A stretch of DNA of 64,000 nt, taken from positions 1,833,501 to 1,897,500 of the forward strand of contig NZ_CP110854.1 in assembly GCF_027594745.1 (NCBI RefSeq). Direction: 5' to 3'. The position numbers and the translations under genes are program-made. Origin of the DNA: Saprospira grandis (GTDB lineage: Bacteria > Bacteroidota > Bacteroidia > Chitinophagales > Saprospiraceae). Under the pieces are notes generated by a model that saw nothing but the letters and a program-made list of their open reading frames with translations, searched no databases and was not told where the DNA came from. Position 1 is the stretch's first letter. Each line of letters begins with the position of its first letter. Of this stretch, positions 8,515 through 16,076 are shown one piece after another.

Positions 8515-9474
8515 ATGATCAAAGATCGCTATATCAATCCACTGACCGATTTTGGATTTAAGAAGCTTTTTGGCGAGGCCGCCAATAAAGAGCTGCTCAT
8601 CCATTTTCTCAATCAGCTGCTGCCCGAAAAGCATCAGGTGGAGGACCTCGAATATCTCCCTAGCGAACGCCTGCCTTCCAGTTTTCTGGACCGAAAAGTT
8701 ATTTTTGATATCTATTGCACCAGCAGCCGAGGCGAGCAGTTTATTATTGAGCTGCAGCGCAGTAAGCAAAATCATTTCATCGACCGCTCTATTTTTTATA
8801 GCACCTTCGCCATTCAAGAGCAATCTGAAAGGGGCGATTGGAATTTTAAGCTTTGGCCCATTTATACGATCTGTATTCTCGATTTTAAGATCAATCAGCC
8901 CAATCCCCATAATCGAGTGATTCGCTATGTACAGCTCAAGGACCAAGACAAAGAGCTCTTCTTTGAAGACCTTACCTATATTTATATCGAGCTGCCTAAT
9001 TTCACAAAAACCCTAGATGAGCTAGAAGATCTACAGGACAAATGGCTTTATCTTTTCCGTTATTTGGCCAAATTAGAAGATCGGCCCGCAGCTTTGCAAG
9101 AGCGCATTTTTACAGGGCTTTTCCATGCCGCCGAAATTGCCAGCTACTCTATTGAGGAGCGCCAAAATTATGAGGTCTCTCTCAAAAAGCATCGAGATAT
9201 TAAAAATGCTATTGACACCGCCCTAGAAGAGGGCCTAGAAAAAGGCAGAGCCGAAGGCTTAGAACAAGGACGAGAGGAGGGCCTAAAAGAAGGAGAAGTA
9301 CTAGGCTTAGAAAAAGGACTCGAACAAGGACGAGAGGAAGGGAAAGAAGAAGGCGCATTAGCCGCCAAAAAAGCCATGGTCAAACAAATGCAAGCCGCCA
9401 ACCTCCCCCTAGAGCAAATTGCCAAAATTACTGGCTGTAGCCTAGAACAAATCAAAAACTGGCTAAAGGACTAG
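8515..9474 (+). CDS. Rpn-family recombination-promoting nuclease / PD-(D/E)XK protein
   Basis: The 319-residue protein begins MIKDRYINPLTDFGFKKLFG, the hallmark start of the Rpn (putative transposase-like, TIGR01784) family. The nuclease core shows VIFDIYCTSSRGEQFIIELQ, placing the conserved Asp and Glu-x-Gln of a PD-(D/E)XK fold near residues 63-81. The C-terminus (about 240-290) is a run of Glu/Gly/Lys/Arg repeats such as EEGLEKGRAEGLEQG, followed by a short helix-turn-helix-like end (EQIAKITGCSLEQIKNWL). An in-frame TTG lies 21 bp upstream, but the ATG is preferred. Related E. coli Rpn proteins are DNA endonucleases that increase RecA-independent recombination; whether this one is active is not known. 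It is not a true transposase. Confidence 0.9.
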   Translation: MIKDRYINPLTDFGFKKLFGEAANKELLIHFLNQLLPEKHQVEDLEYLPSERLPSSFLDRKVIFDIYCTSSRGEQFIIELQRSKQNHFIDRSIFYSTFAIQEQSERGDWNFKLWPIYTICILDFKINQPNPHNRVIRYVQLKDQDKELFFEDLTYIYIELPNFTKTLDELEDLQDKWLYLFRYLAKLEDRPAALQERIFTGLFHAAEIASYSIEERQNYEVSLKKHRDIKNAIDTALEEGLEKGRAEGLEQGREEGLKEGEVLGLEKGLEQGREEGKEEGALAAKKAMVKQMQAANLPLEQIAKITGCSLEQIKNWLKD

Positions 9475-9487
9475 CCCTAAACAATAG

Positions 9488-9520
9488 AAAGCTTGAACCT
9501 GCTGAGGTTCAAGCTTTTTT
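9488..9520 (+). terminator. Rho-independent terminator of the Rpn gene
   Basis: AAAGCTTGAACCT (9488-9500) and AGGTTCAAGCTTT (9505-9517) form a perfect 13-bp stem with a GCTG loop, followed by T residues. It lies 14 bp after the stop codon. Confidence 0.92.
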
Positions 9521-9546
9521 TGGTCCTACAGGCCCGAAGGGCCGCA

Positions 9547-9680
9547 GGCTGAGCTGCCGAAGCAGGGCCGTCGAAGGCGGCAGACCCAAGGCTTTTGAAG
9601 CAAAGCGAAAAAGCCTGCAGGGCCGAGCAGACCTGCGAGCTGCGAAGTGGAGCGACCCGCCCGCAGGGCGGGGCAGCCCC
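9547..9680 (-). repeat. Intergenic structured element 5, type B
   Basis: On the minus strand it runs from GGGGCTGCCCCGCCC to CAGCTCAGCC, closing stem GGCTG/CAGCC. It carries the core CTCGCAGGTCTGCTCGGCCC. A 3' extension hairpin (GCGGCCCTTCGGGCCTG, 9528-9546) follows; the same extension occurs after elements 15 and 18. It separates two convergent genes. Confidence 0.83.
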
Positions 9681-9691
9681 AAATCATCCGG

Positions 9692-11332
9692 CTAATCTTC
9701 TTTTAGATCTAGAGAAATTTCATTGTCCCAACCTGGGCGCAAAGGCAACTCCTTAGAACTAGATATTTTTTCGGCTTGCTTTAATTTTAGGTAGTCTCCT
9801 GTGGTCCATTGCCCATCTTGGTTTTCATCCCAAATCAGTTGAATTTGGTAATTGCCGGGCGGGAGCAGGGGAAAATCGAGCGCATATTGGCTTTGGCCCA
9901 AAAGCAACTGCTTGTGAACGACCTCCTCTTGATTGCGGCGCAGCTCAAAAACATATTGCTTGCTACTATCGGCATTTTGGATTTGGGCCAAAATATTGCC
10001 CAAGGTCTTATCGGTTTCTAGGGCATAAGTAGCCTTGAGGGTATCTTCATTTTGCTGCCCCCAAAAGTCAGTCAAAGCACCCGGCAACAACTGAAGGCTA
10101 TACGTTGCAGAAGGCGCTTTGGGCGCATCTAAGGTCCAGAGATAATTGCCCGCAGGCTGAAAACTCAGGGGGCCGAAACTGAGGCCCGTGTCATTTTGCC
10201 AAACACAAAGGCTAGTGTCAATGCGTTGAACTGGGGCCCCAAAATCAAGCTGCATCGGGTTTTTGGGATGCAAAATAGGTAGTGGAATTTGCAGCCCCTC
10301 TGTGGCCCTAGCCTTGCCGGCTTTTTTGGGATCAATCAAGCGCAATTCGCTAGGATCTAGGCCCGTATAAAGGTTAATTTTGGCCGTATCTCGATAATCG
10401 CCAGCCTCTAGTACAAATCGAAGTTCATCGCCTTGGGCGCCTTTCCAAAACAGCCAGACAAACTCCTTATTTTGGTAATAGGTCCAGTCTTCTAGCTCCT
10501 CTAAGGGCTGAATTTTCAGGCTATCTGAAAAGGGGTTTAGAAACTGCAATTGCCCCTGTTGCTGGGCCAACTGTTTGGCCGAAACCAACTTCTGTTCTTG
10601 GGCCGCCGCAAATAAGCGGAGCTTGGGGTTTCCGGCGCTGCTATCGGTCAAAATAATGGGCTCGGACCAAAACGCTAGCTCCTCATTAGGCTGATAGCGA
10701 TAGTCGTTATTTTTATCCATCAAGCCAAAGAGAATATAGCGGCCCGCCTTCAAGTTTTCTAGCTTAAAGTTTCCTTTTTCATCGGTTCGGGCCAGGTAGT
10801 TGGGCCGCTGAAGGATGGGCGTAGAGTCGCCTAGCACTCCTTCATAGAGCATCACCCAAGCCTCGGCGACCGGGGCCGCCGTTTTGGCATCAAACAGTTG
10901 GCCGCCCAACTGAAGCGAATCGAGTTGGGGGCCTGTAGAAAAGACAAAACGCAGGTCTTTGACGGGATTCCCCTCTCGAAAATCGACAATACTTTGGCCA
11001 AACTGAATGCTATAGGTGGTGTTTTCTTTTAGCTCTTCTTGGAAGCGGAGAATGACCGTTTTATTCTTGACCTTCACCTTTGGTTTTTTGTCCAGAGGCG
11101 GCGAGATTAAGATTTGCTGCTGGGCGTTTTTGAGCTGCACCCATTCGTTAAAGGTCAGTAAGATCTCTTTTTCCTTAAAGTTTGTTTGATAGTTGGGCGT
11201 AGAGTAGCGCCGCAAATCTAGCTCTGGCGGCTGCTCGTCTTTTGGCCCTCCTTGCAGAGGTTGTTGCTGAGCACATTGAAGAAGAAGCAGGGCCAAAAGG
11301 GCCAAAAGCAGATAAGCAGGCAATTGACGCAT
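9692..11332 (-). CDS. Surface lipoprotein with Big_5 Ig-like domain
   Basis: The 546-residue product begins with a lipoprotein signal peptide (YLLLALLALLLLQC, lipidated Cys20). The first domain (about 35-135) resembles the SbsA-type Ig-like Big_5 fold, with EILLTFNEWVQLKN and TTYSIQFGQSIVDFREGN. A carboxypeptidase-regulatory-like segment (GNFKLENLKAGRYILFGLMDKN, about 190-210) and a related C-terminal segment (PGNYQIQLIWDENQDGQWT) follow. Such proteins are common in Bacteroidota and probably sit on the outer membrane; no enzymatic motif is visible. It starts 2 bp after the prfC stop codon, so the two are co-transcribed, though a functional link is not evident. Confidence 0.8.
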   Translation of the reverse strand: MRQLPAYLLLALLALLLLQCAQQQPLQGGPKDEQPPELDLRRYSTPNYQTNFKEKEILLTFNEWVQLKNAQQQILISPPLDKKPKVKVKNKTVILRFQEELKENTTYSIQFGQSIVDFREGNPVKDLRFVFSTGPQLDSLQLGGQLFDAKTAAPVAEAWVMLYEGVLGDSTPILQRPNYLARTDEKGNFKLENLKAGRYILFGLMDKNNDYRYQPNEELAFWSEPIILTDSSAGNPKLRLFAAAQEQKLVSAKQLAQQQGQLQFLNPFSDSLKIQPLEELEDWTYYQNKEFVWLFWKGAQGDELRFVLEAGDYRDTAKINLYTGLDPSELRLIDPKKAGKARATEGLQIPLPILHPKNPMQLDFGAPVQRIDTSLCVWQNDTGLSFGPLSFQPAGNYLWTLDAPKAPSATYSLQLLPGALTDFWGQQNEDTLKATYALETDKTLGNILAQIQNADSSKQYVFELRRNQEEVVHKQLLLGQSQYALDFPLLPPGNYQIQLIWDENQDGQWTTGDYLKLKQAEKISSSKELPLRPGWDNEISLDLKED

Positions 11333-11334
11333 CC

Positions 11335-12915
11335 TTAGAAGTCTGATTTAAAGTGAAATTTAATTTTAGGGTAGTCTTGCTGAGCCGTGCTGAGCATCCA
11401 TTTAGATTCAGCCAGATAGACATAACGCCCCTCTTTATCCTTGGCAATAAATTGAGCCTTTTTCCGCAAGAATTCCTTGAGTTGCTCCTCGTCTTCGGCC
11501 TCTATCCAGCAAGCTTTGTGCAGTTGCACGGGCTCATAGCGGCAGCTGGCCCCATATTCATGCTCCAAACGATATTGCAATACATCAAATTGAAGCTGCC
11601 CTACGGTACCAATAATCTTGCGATTGTTCGAGGTTTTGGTAAAGATCTGCGCCACGCCCTCATCCATCAATTGGTCAATTCCCTTGGCCAATTGCTTCGA
11701 TTTCATGGGATTGGCATTTTCTATATAACGGAAAAGCTCGGGCGAGAAGCTAGGGATCCCCTTAAAATGTAGGGTTTCTCCTTCTGTCAAGCCATCGCCA
11801 ATCTTAAAGTTGCCCGAATCATAAAGGCCCACAATATCTCCCGGATAAGCCTGCTCGACCACCTCTTTTTTAGAGGCCATAAAGGTCGTGGGATTCGAGA
11901 ATTTCATCTTTTTGTTCTTCCGAACATGCAGGTAGTTGGTGTTGCGCTCAAATACCCCCGAGCAGACCCGCATAAAGGCAATGCGGTCGCGGTGACGAGG
12001 GTCCATATTCGCATGGATCTTAAAGATAAAACCTGTAAACTTAGGCTCTAAGGGCTCAATATCTCGCTCTTCTGTATGAAATCCCGTTGGCGTAGGCGCT
12101 ACTTCTACAAAGCAATCAAGCAGTTCTTTTACCCCAAAGTTATTTACTGCCGAGCCAAAAAACACCGGCGATAGTTGCCCTTTGAGATAGGCTTCTCGAT
12201 CAAAATCTGGATAAACTTCCATGACCATATTGGCCTCTTCTCTTAGCTCTTCAGCATAGTCCTCACCCACCAATTTATCTAAAACAGGGTCATCTAGGTC
12301 TTCCAAAGCCGTGAGGTCGCCATATTTGGTCCCCGGCGCAAATAAATTGAGCTGCTTTTCATAGATGTTGTACACCCCCTTAAAATCAGGGCCCATACCC
12401 ACAGGCCAACTCAGGGGACAAACATGGAGCTTGAGCTTTTCCTCAATCTCATCCAATAGGTCCATCCCATCCTTGCCCACACGGTCCAATTTGTTAATAA
12501 AGACCATCACGGGGGTGTCTCGCATACGGCAAACCTCTACCAATCGCTCGGTCTGCTCCTCTACCCCCTTGGCCACATCAATCACCACAATTACACTGTC
12601 CACGGCCGTCAAGGTCCGATAGGTATCTTCCGCAAAATCTTTGTGACCCGGCGTATCCAAAATGTTGATCTGCCGCTCCCGATACTCAAACCCCATAACC
12701 GAGGTGGCCACCGAAATCCCCCGCTGCTTCTCAATTTCCATAAAATCGGAAGTCGTCGATTTCTTGATTTTATTAGACTTTACCGCTCCCGCTACCTGAA
12801 TCGCCCCACCAAAAAGTAGGAGTTTTTCGGTCAAGGTGGTTTTCCCCGCATCGGGGTGGGCGACTACGGCAAAGGTGCGCCTCTTATTTACTTCTGCAGC
12901 TATTTTTGTCGACAT
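11335..12915 (-). CDS. prfC: Peptide chain release factor 3 (RF3)
   Basis: RF3 is the GTPase that recycles RF1 and RF2 from the ribosome after termination. The 526 residues carry G1 AHPDAGKTTLTEK, the switch I region SDFMEIEKQRGISV, G3 DTPGHKDF and G4 NKLDR near the N-terminus. The RF3-specific C-terminal half includes VGQLQFDVLQYRLEHEYG. The frame is open 12 codons further upstream, but MSTKIAAEVNKRRTFAVVAH matches the family start. It is the first gene of a two-gene unit with the downstream lipoprotein. Confidence 0.96.
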   Translation of the reverse strand: MSTKIAAEVNKRRTFAVVAHPDAGKTTLTEKLLLFGGAIQVAGAVKSNKIKKSTTSDFMEIEKQRGISVATSVMGFEYRERQINILDTPGHKDFAEDTYRTLTAVDSVIVVIDVAKGVEEQTERLVEVCRMRDTPVMVFINKLDRVGKDGMDLLDEIEEKLKLHVCPLSWPVGMGPDFKGVYNIYEKQLNLFAPGTKYGDLTALEDLDDPVLDKLVGEDYAEELREEANMVMEVYPDFDREAYLKGQLSPVFFGSAVNNFGVKELLDCFVEVAPTPTGFHTEERDIEPLEPKFTGFIFKIHANMDPRHRDRIAFMRVCSGVFERNTNYLHVRKNKKMKFSNPTTFMASKKEVVEQAYPGDIVGLYDSGNFKIGDGLTEGETLHFKGIPSFSPELFRYIENANPMKSKQLAKGIDQLMDEGVAQIFTKTSNNRKIIGTVGQLQFDVLQYRLEHEYGASCRYEPVQLHKACWIEAEDEEQLKEFLRKKAQFIAKDKEGRYVYLAESKWMLSTAQQDYPKIKFHFKSDF

Positions 12916-12939
12916 TGATTTTGCTTTTGTTTTGCGCCA

Positions 12940-12947
12940 CAAAAGTA
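12940..12947 (-). promoter_or_regulatory. Candidate -7 box for prfC
   Basis: The minus strand reads TACTTTTG (TAnnTTTG), 25 bp before the prfC start, which would give a short leader. No clear -33 TTG is present. Confidence 0.38.
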
Positions 12948-13036
12948 GCAAAAAAGCCTGTAATTGCTGAATAGCATCTCGCTCCCTTCTCTTTTTTGCC
13001 TCAAAATCAATACGCTTTTTCTTTTTTCTGTTTCTT

Positions 13037-13164
13037 GGGGCCTCCGCCTCGCTGCGCTCGTCGGCGCTACGCTTTGGGGCTCGCTGCTCGCTCGGCCCTT
13101 CGTTTTTTCGCTGCGCTCAAAAACTCGGTCTGGCCTAACGGCCACCCCGCCGCATCGCTAGGCC
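13037..13164 (+). repeat. Intergenic structured element 6, type A
   Basis: Ends are GGGGCCTCC and CATCGCTAGGCC. The variable stem is AT-rich here (GTTTTT/AAAAAC), yet still complementary. The third hairpin is GGCCTAACGGCC. A 3' hairpin GCGGGCTTCGCCCGC follows the element directly. Confidence 0.82.
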
Positions 13165-13190
13165 AGCGGGCTTCGCCCGCTTCTAGGCCC

Positions 13191-13223
13191 AAAAAAAGCC
13201 CACTCCAACAATCTGGAGCAGGC
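13191..13223 (-). terminator. Terminator of the small lipoprotein gene
   Basis: On the minus strand GCCTGCTCCA (13214-13223) pairs with TGGAGTGGGC (13198-13207), including two wobble pairs, followed by seven T. It lies about 25 bp after the stop codon. Confidence 0.75.
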
Positions 13224-13246
13224 CGCTTAGGGTTTAAGCTATTTTC

Positions 13247-13654
13247 TTAGGCTGCTTTAAAGGCAAGTTCGTAGCCCTCTTCGTCTTTTACTTTTAAGGT
13301 CTCGGGCGTAATTTCTAAGACCTCATAGGTTTTGGCAAATACACTGCCTTTCCCCTCTAGCGATTCTTCTGCCTTGAGCGAAAGCTGTTTTTCATCATCG
13401 CTAAGGGTCCAGTTACCCACAATAGTCGTTTCGCCATCAAAAGAGGCCTCAAAGCTACCATCTAGCTTCAAGTTGACAAAGGTGTTCTGGTCCTCCCATT
13501 TGCCAGCAGTAAAATTCTCTACTTTATCTTCTGATTGCTGACCACGAGTAGTCACTTCCATCGCATCATTTACAGAAGCTGCAGGCGCTTCCGTGTTACA
13601 ACTGCCAAGGCCAAAGGCCAAAAGGGCCACAAAAAGAAACATTAGGTTTTTCAT
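13247..13654 (-). CDS. Small lipoprotein with lipocalin-like domain
   Basis: The 135-residue protein has a lipobox signal peptide (FVALLAFGLGSC, Cys19). Its mature part (GKWEDQNTFVNLKLDGSFEAS, IVGNWTLSDDEKQLSL) alternates strands like the lipocalin-like glycine-tryptophan motif seen in many small Bacteroidota lipoproteins that report on cell envelope load or bind small ligands. No ligand can be named. It is a single-gene unit with its own terminator and divergent neighbours. Confidence 0.72.
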   Translation of the reverse strand: MKNLMFLFVALLAFGLGSCNTEAPAASVNDAMEVTTRGQQSEDKVENFTAGKWEDQNTFVNLKLDGSFEASFDGETTIVGNWTLSDDEKQLSLKAEESLEGKGSVFAKTYEVLEITPETLKVKDEEGYELAFKAA

Positions 13655-14078
13655 AGATTAGTGATTTTGAGCATGATTGTTTTGTCGTCCTCGCTGTTAT
13701 AAAATTTGGGGGGTAAACAACGACTTCTACCTCTATAATGAGGTTTTTAGGCATTTTGTGAACTCCAAAAGCCAAAAAATTGAATTTTCATTCAATGAAA
13801 TATACCGCTAAAGTTTTGAATGCGAAAGGACTAAAGCCCATTTTAAAGCCCCCCCCCTTTTTTTAGCCCTTTTTTCCCCGCTACAGCAGAATAAAATCTC
13901 CCTTTTTAAATGAGTTCGCTTTCGCCTTGAGGAAAAGCAAAATAAAAACTATTTTGAGAAAAATTAAGGCGATCAGATGGCCAAAGCAAACCTTTTGCCT
14001 CCTTTTCTACTTAAACAAATACCATTGTACCGCTCTACTTCTAGAGCAGCGATTTTTAGATTTACTTATTGTTTTGAG
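13655..14078. other. Divergent intergenic gap with a C9T7 homopolymer tract
   Basis: This 424-bp gap between divergent genes is AT-rich and holds no recognisable gene or structured element. Nine C followed by seven T occur at 13849-13864. An open frame extends the plus-strand gene to 13977, but that stretch looks non-coding. No exact TAnnTTTG box was found in either direction. Confidence 0.5.
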
Positions 14079-15242
14079 ATGAAACAGAAACTTGTATTTT
14101 GGGCCGAAGAGGCCGTAGCTGAAGGCACGCAAAAATGCCTGCTAGCCATGGAGTTAAAGGCTGAAGACAACCGCATCGAATTGCATAAATTTGAAGGCGA
14201 TGCCGCTACCGAAGCCATTGAAAAAGAATTAAAGGAGAAATGGACCAAAGGACTTGTGGTCGCTTTTCCTACAACAGGCTACCAAAAAACGGAGCAAGAG
14301 TTATCGGCCGCTAGCCGCCTTTTGCCCGAAGCATACCAATGCTTAGACGAAAGCCTTAATCTGGATAGCCTAAAAACAGAATGGCTCTTTGCTGTCCTTT
14401 CTACTAAGTTGTATAAGACTTATTGGTCAGAACTTGGCGAAATCCAAGACCGTGTAGAACGCGCCACAAAGTATGATAAAATGCTCTGGGAAGAACTTAA
14501 AGCCTTCCAAGCTAAAGTGCACGCTCAAGACAAAGAGAAAAATCTCTTTAAAGAACATGTTCAAGAACTTCGCGATAGCCTCAATGAACTCTTTGGCCTG
14601 ATGAAGAATTTGCGCAAGATTCAAGATGAAGCCTTTGAACAAGCCGCCAAAGCCAATTACGACCAATTGGACCAAGGCCTCTCCGCTATCGAAAAAGAAC
14701 TAGAAGGCGAAACAGGCAAATGGGATAAGTATTTCGAACAACTCAAAGGCTTGCAAGCTCAGATGAAAAAAATGAAACTGAGCAAAAAACAACGCAATGG
14801 CCTCTGGACCCGTATCGATAAGGCCTTTAAGTTAGTGAAGGTGAAACGTTTTGGTAAGCAAAATGGCGATAGCCGACTCGAACGCCGTATCCAAGGCCTA
14901 GAAGAAGCTATCAAGAAGATGCAACGCTCTATTGATCGAGACCAAAAAGAACTCGATATCCAAGACGGTAAGATCAATGCCCCACATGCTACCCAAATCG
15001 AAACGCAACTCCGTGAGGTCAAGGCCAAAATGCTACGCGAACGCATTAGCTCTAAGGCCGAAAAACTGGCCGACATGAATAAAACCATGAAGGAACTCCA
15101 AAAACGCCTCGCCAAAATGCAAAAACAAGCTGCCGAACTCCAAAAAGAGACGGAAGCTCAAACGGAAACGCCCCCCGCAGTAGAAGAAACTCCCAAAAGG
15201 GAGGAAGCTAGCGAAAATAATAGCGAAGAGGATCAAGCTTAA
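14079..15242 (+). CDS. Coiled-coil protein of unknown function
   Basis: The 387-residue protein has a mixed N-terminal domain (about 1-110, starting MKQKLVFWAEEAVAEGTQK) and a long helical, highly charged remainder with heptad-like spacing (about 115-360). It ends in a Glu/Thr-rich tail (ETEAQTETPPAVEETPKREE). No signal peptide or membrane segment is visible. The frame is open to 13977, but the methionine at 14079 follows low-complexity AT-rich sequence and begins the first well-behaved peptide. I do not recognise the family. The coiled coil suggests a structural or scaffold role, but that is only an inference. It is a single gene with its own strong terminator. Confidence 0.75.
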   Translation: MKQKLVFWAEEAVAEGTQKCLLAMELKAEDNRIELHKFEGDAATEAIEKELKEKWTKGLVVAFPTTGYQKTEQELSAASRLLPEAYQCLDESLNLDSLKTEWLFAVLSTKLYKTYWSELGEIQDRVERATKYDKMLWEELKAFQAKVHAQDKEKNLFKEHVQELRDSLNELFGLMKNLRKIQDEAFEQAAKANYDQLDQGLSAIEKELEGETGKWDKYFEQLKGLQAQMKKMKLSKKQRNGLWTRIDKAFKLVKVKRFGKQNGDSRLERRIQGLEEAIKKMQRSIDRDQKELDIQDGKINAPHATQIETQLREVKAKMLRERISSKAEKLADMNKTMKELQKRLAKMQKQAAELQKETEAQTETPPAVEETPKREEASENNSEEDQA

Positions 15243-15270
15243 CCCTTAAGCCCTTTTATATAGATCTAAA

Positions 15271-15312
15271 GAAAGCCTATAGCTCCAATAAGGAGCTATA
15301 GGCTTTCTTTTT
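15271..15312 (+). terminator. Strong terminator of the coiled-coil gene
   Basis: GAAAGCCTATAGCTCC (15271-15286) pairs perfectly with GGAGCTATAGGCTTTC (15292-15307) around a 5-nt loop, followed by TTTTTT. The stem is 16 bp. Confidence 0.93.
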
Positions 15313-15389
15313 TCAGCGGTCTCCATAGTTTTGCTTCTAAGCGCCTCTAACTAAACTGTAGTAGGGTGAGCCCAGAAAAAAAAGATAGG

Positions 15390-15840
15390 AGATTATAGAT
15401 ACGCCCGGAGGAATTTGCAAACTGCAAATTAGCTCTGGGCATCGTTCAGAGCTGTTTTGCAATTGCAAATTAGCTCTGGGCATCGTTCAGAGCTGTTTTG
15501 CAAATGCAAATTAGCTCCGGGCATCGTTCAGAGCTGTTTTGCAAATGCAAATTAGCTCCGGGCATCGTTCAGAGCTGTTTTGCAAATGCAAATTAGCTCC
15601 GGGCATCGTTCAGAGCTGTTTTGCAAATGCAAATTAGCTCCGGGCATCGTTCAGAGCTGTTTTGCAAATGCAAATTAGCTCCGGGCATCGTTCAGAGCTG
15701 TTTTGCAAATGCAGATTAGCTCCGGGCATCGTTCAGAGCTGTTTTGCAAATGCAGATTAGCTCCGGGCATCGTTCAGAGCTGTTTTGCAATTGCAAATCA
15801 AGGCTGGCGCGAGGCCAGAGGCATTTGTAAACTGCAGATT
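15390..15840. repeat. Tandem array of a 41-bp hairpin-bearing unit (9 clean + 2 degenerate copies)
   Basis: Nine near-identical 41-bp units start at 15431, 15472, 15513, 15554, 15595, 15636, 15677, 15718 and 15759. One degenerate unit on each side (from 15390 and 15800) keeps the exact phase. Each unit has an inverted repeat, AGCTCTG/CAGAGCT in the first two copies and AGCTCCG/CAGAGCT afterwards, then TTTTGCAAATGCAAATT. In a minus-strand transcript the later copies still pair by a G-U wobble, while a plus-strand transcript would have a mismatch. The left and right edge units share GAGG.ATTTG.AAACTGCA. There are no unique spacers, so this is not CRISPR. The array lies between convergent genes, downstream of both terminators. 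Confidence 0.95.
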
Positions 15841-15859
15841 AGCCCAAGGAAGTTGTTTC

Positions 15860-15982
15860 GGCCTAGCGATGTGCAGCAGTGGCCCGAAGGGCCAGACCCA
15901 GCCGCCGCAGGCGGCGCAGGGCCGAGCAGACCTGCGAGCTGCGGAACGTAGCGCCGCAAGGCGAAGCCGCAGCGGAGGCCCC
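15860..15982 (-). repeat. Intergenic structured element 7, type A
   Basis: On the minus strand it begins GGGGCCTCCGC and ends CATCGCTAGGCC. The variable stem is GCCGCC/GGCGGC and the third hairpin GGCCCTTCGGGCC. It lies between the icmF terminator and the 41-bp array. Confidence 0.85.
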
Positions 15983-16010
15983 AAAAGCAATTGAACATAT
16001 CAAGCAGGAT

Positions 16011-16049
16011 AAAAAAAGAGCGCCCTCCAAAGAAGAATTGGAGAGCGCT
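16011..16049 (-). terminator. Terminator of icmF
   Basis: On the minus strand AGCGCTCTCCAA pairs with TTGGAGGGCGCT, with one mismatch, and seven T follow. It lies 28 bp after the stop codon. Confidence 0.85.
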
Positions 16050-16076
16050 AGCTAAACTATAGATTAAGGGGAGTCC

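Noticed and set aside
8515..9474. Active insertion sequence
   Set aside because: The Rpn protein is often called a transposase, but no terminal inverted repeats or target-site duplication flank it.
13977..14078. Upstream extension of the coiled-coil protein
   Set aside because: The 34 added residues come from AT-rich sequence typical of a leader; the start at 14079 begins the first convincing protein sequence.
15390..15840. CRISPR array
   Set aside because: The 41-bp period has no unique spacers between repeats, no leader and no cas genes nearby. It is a plain tandem repeat.
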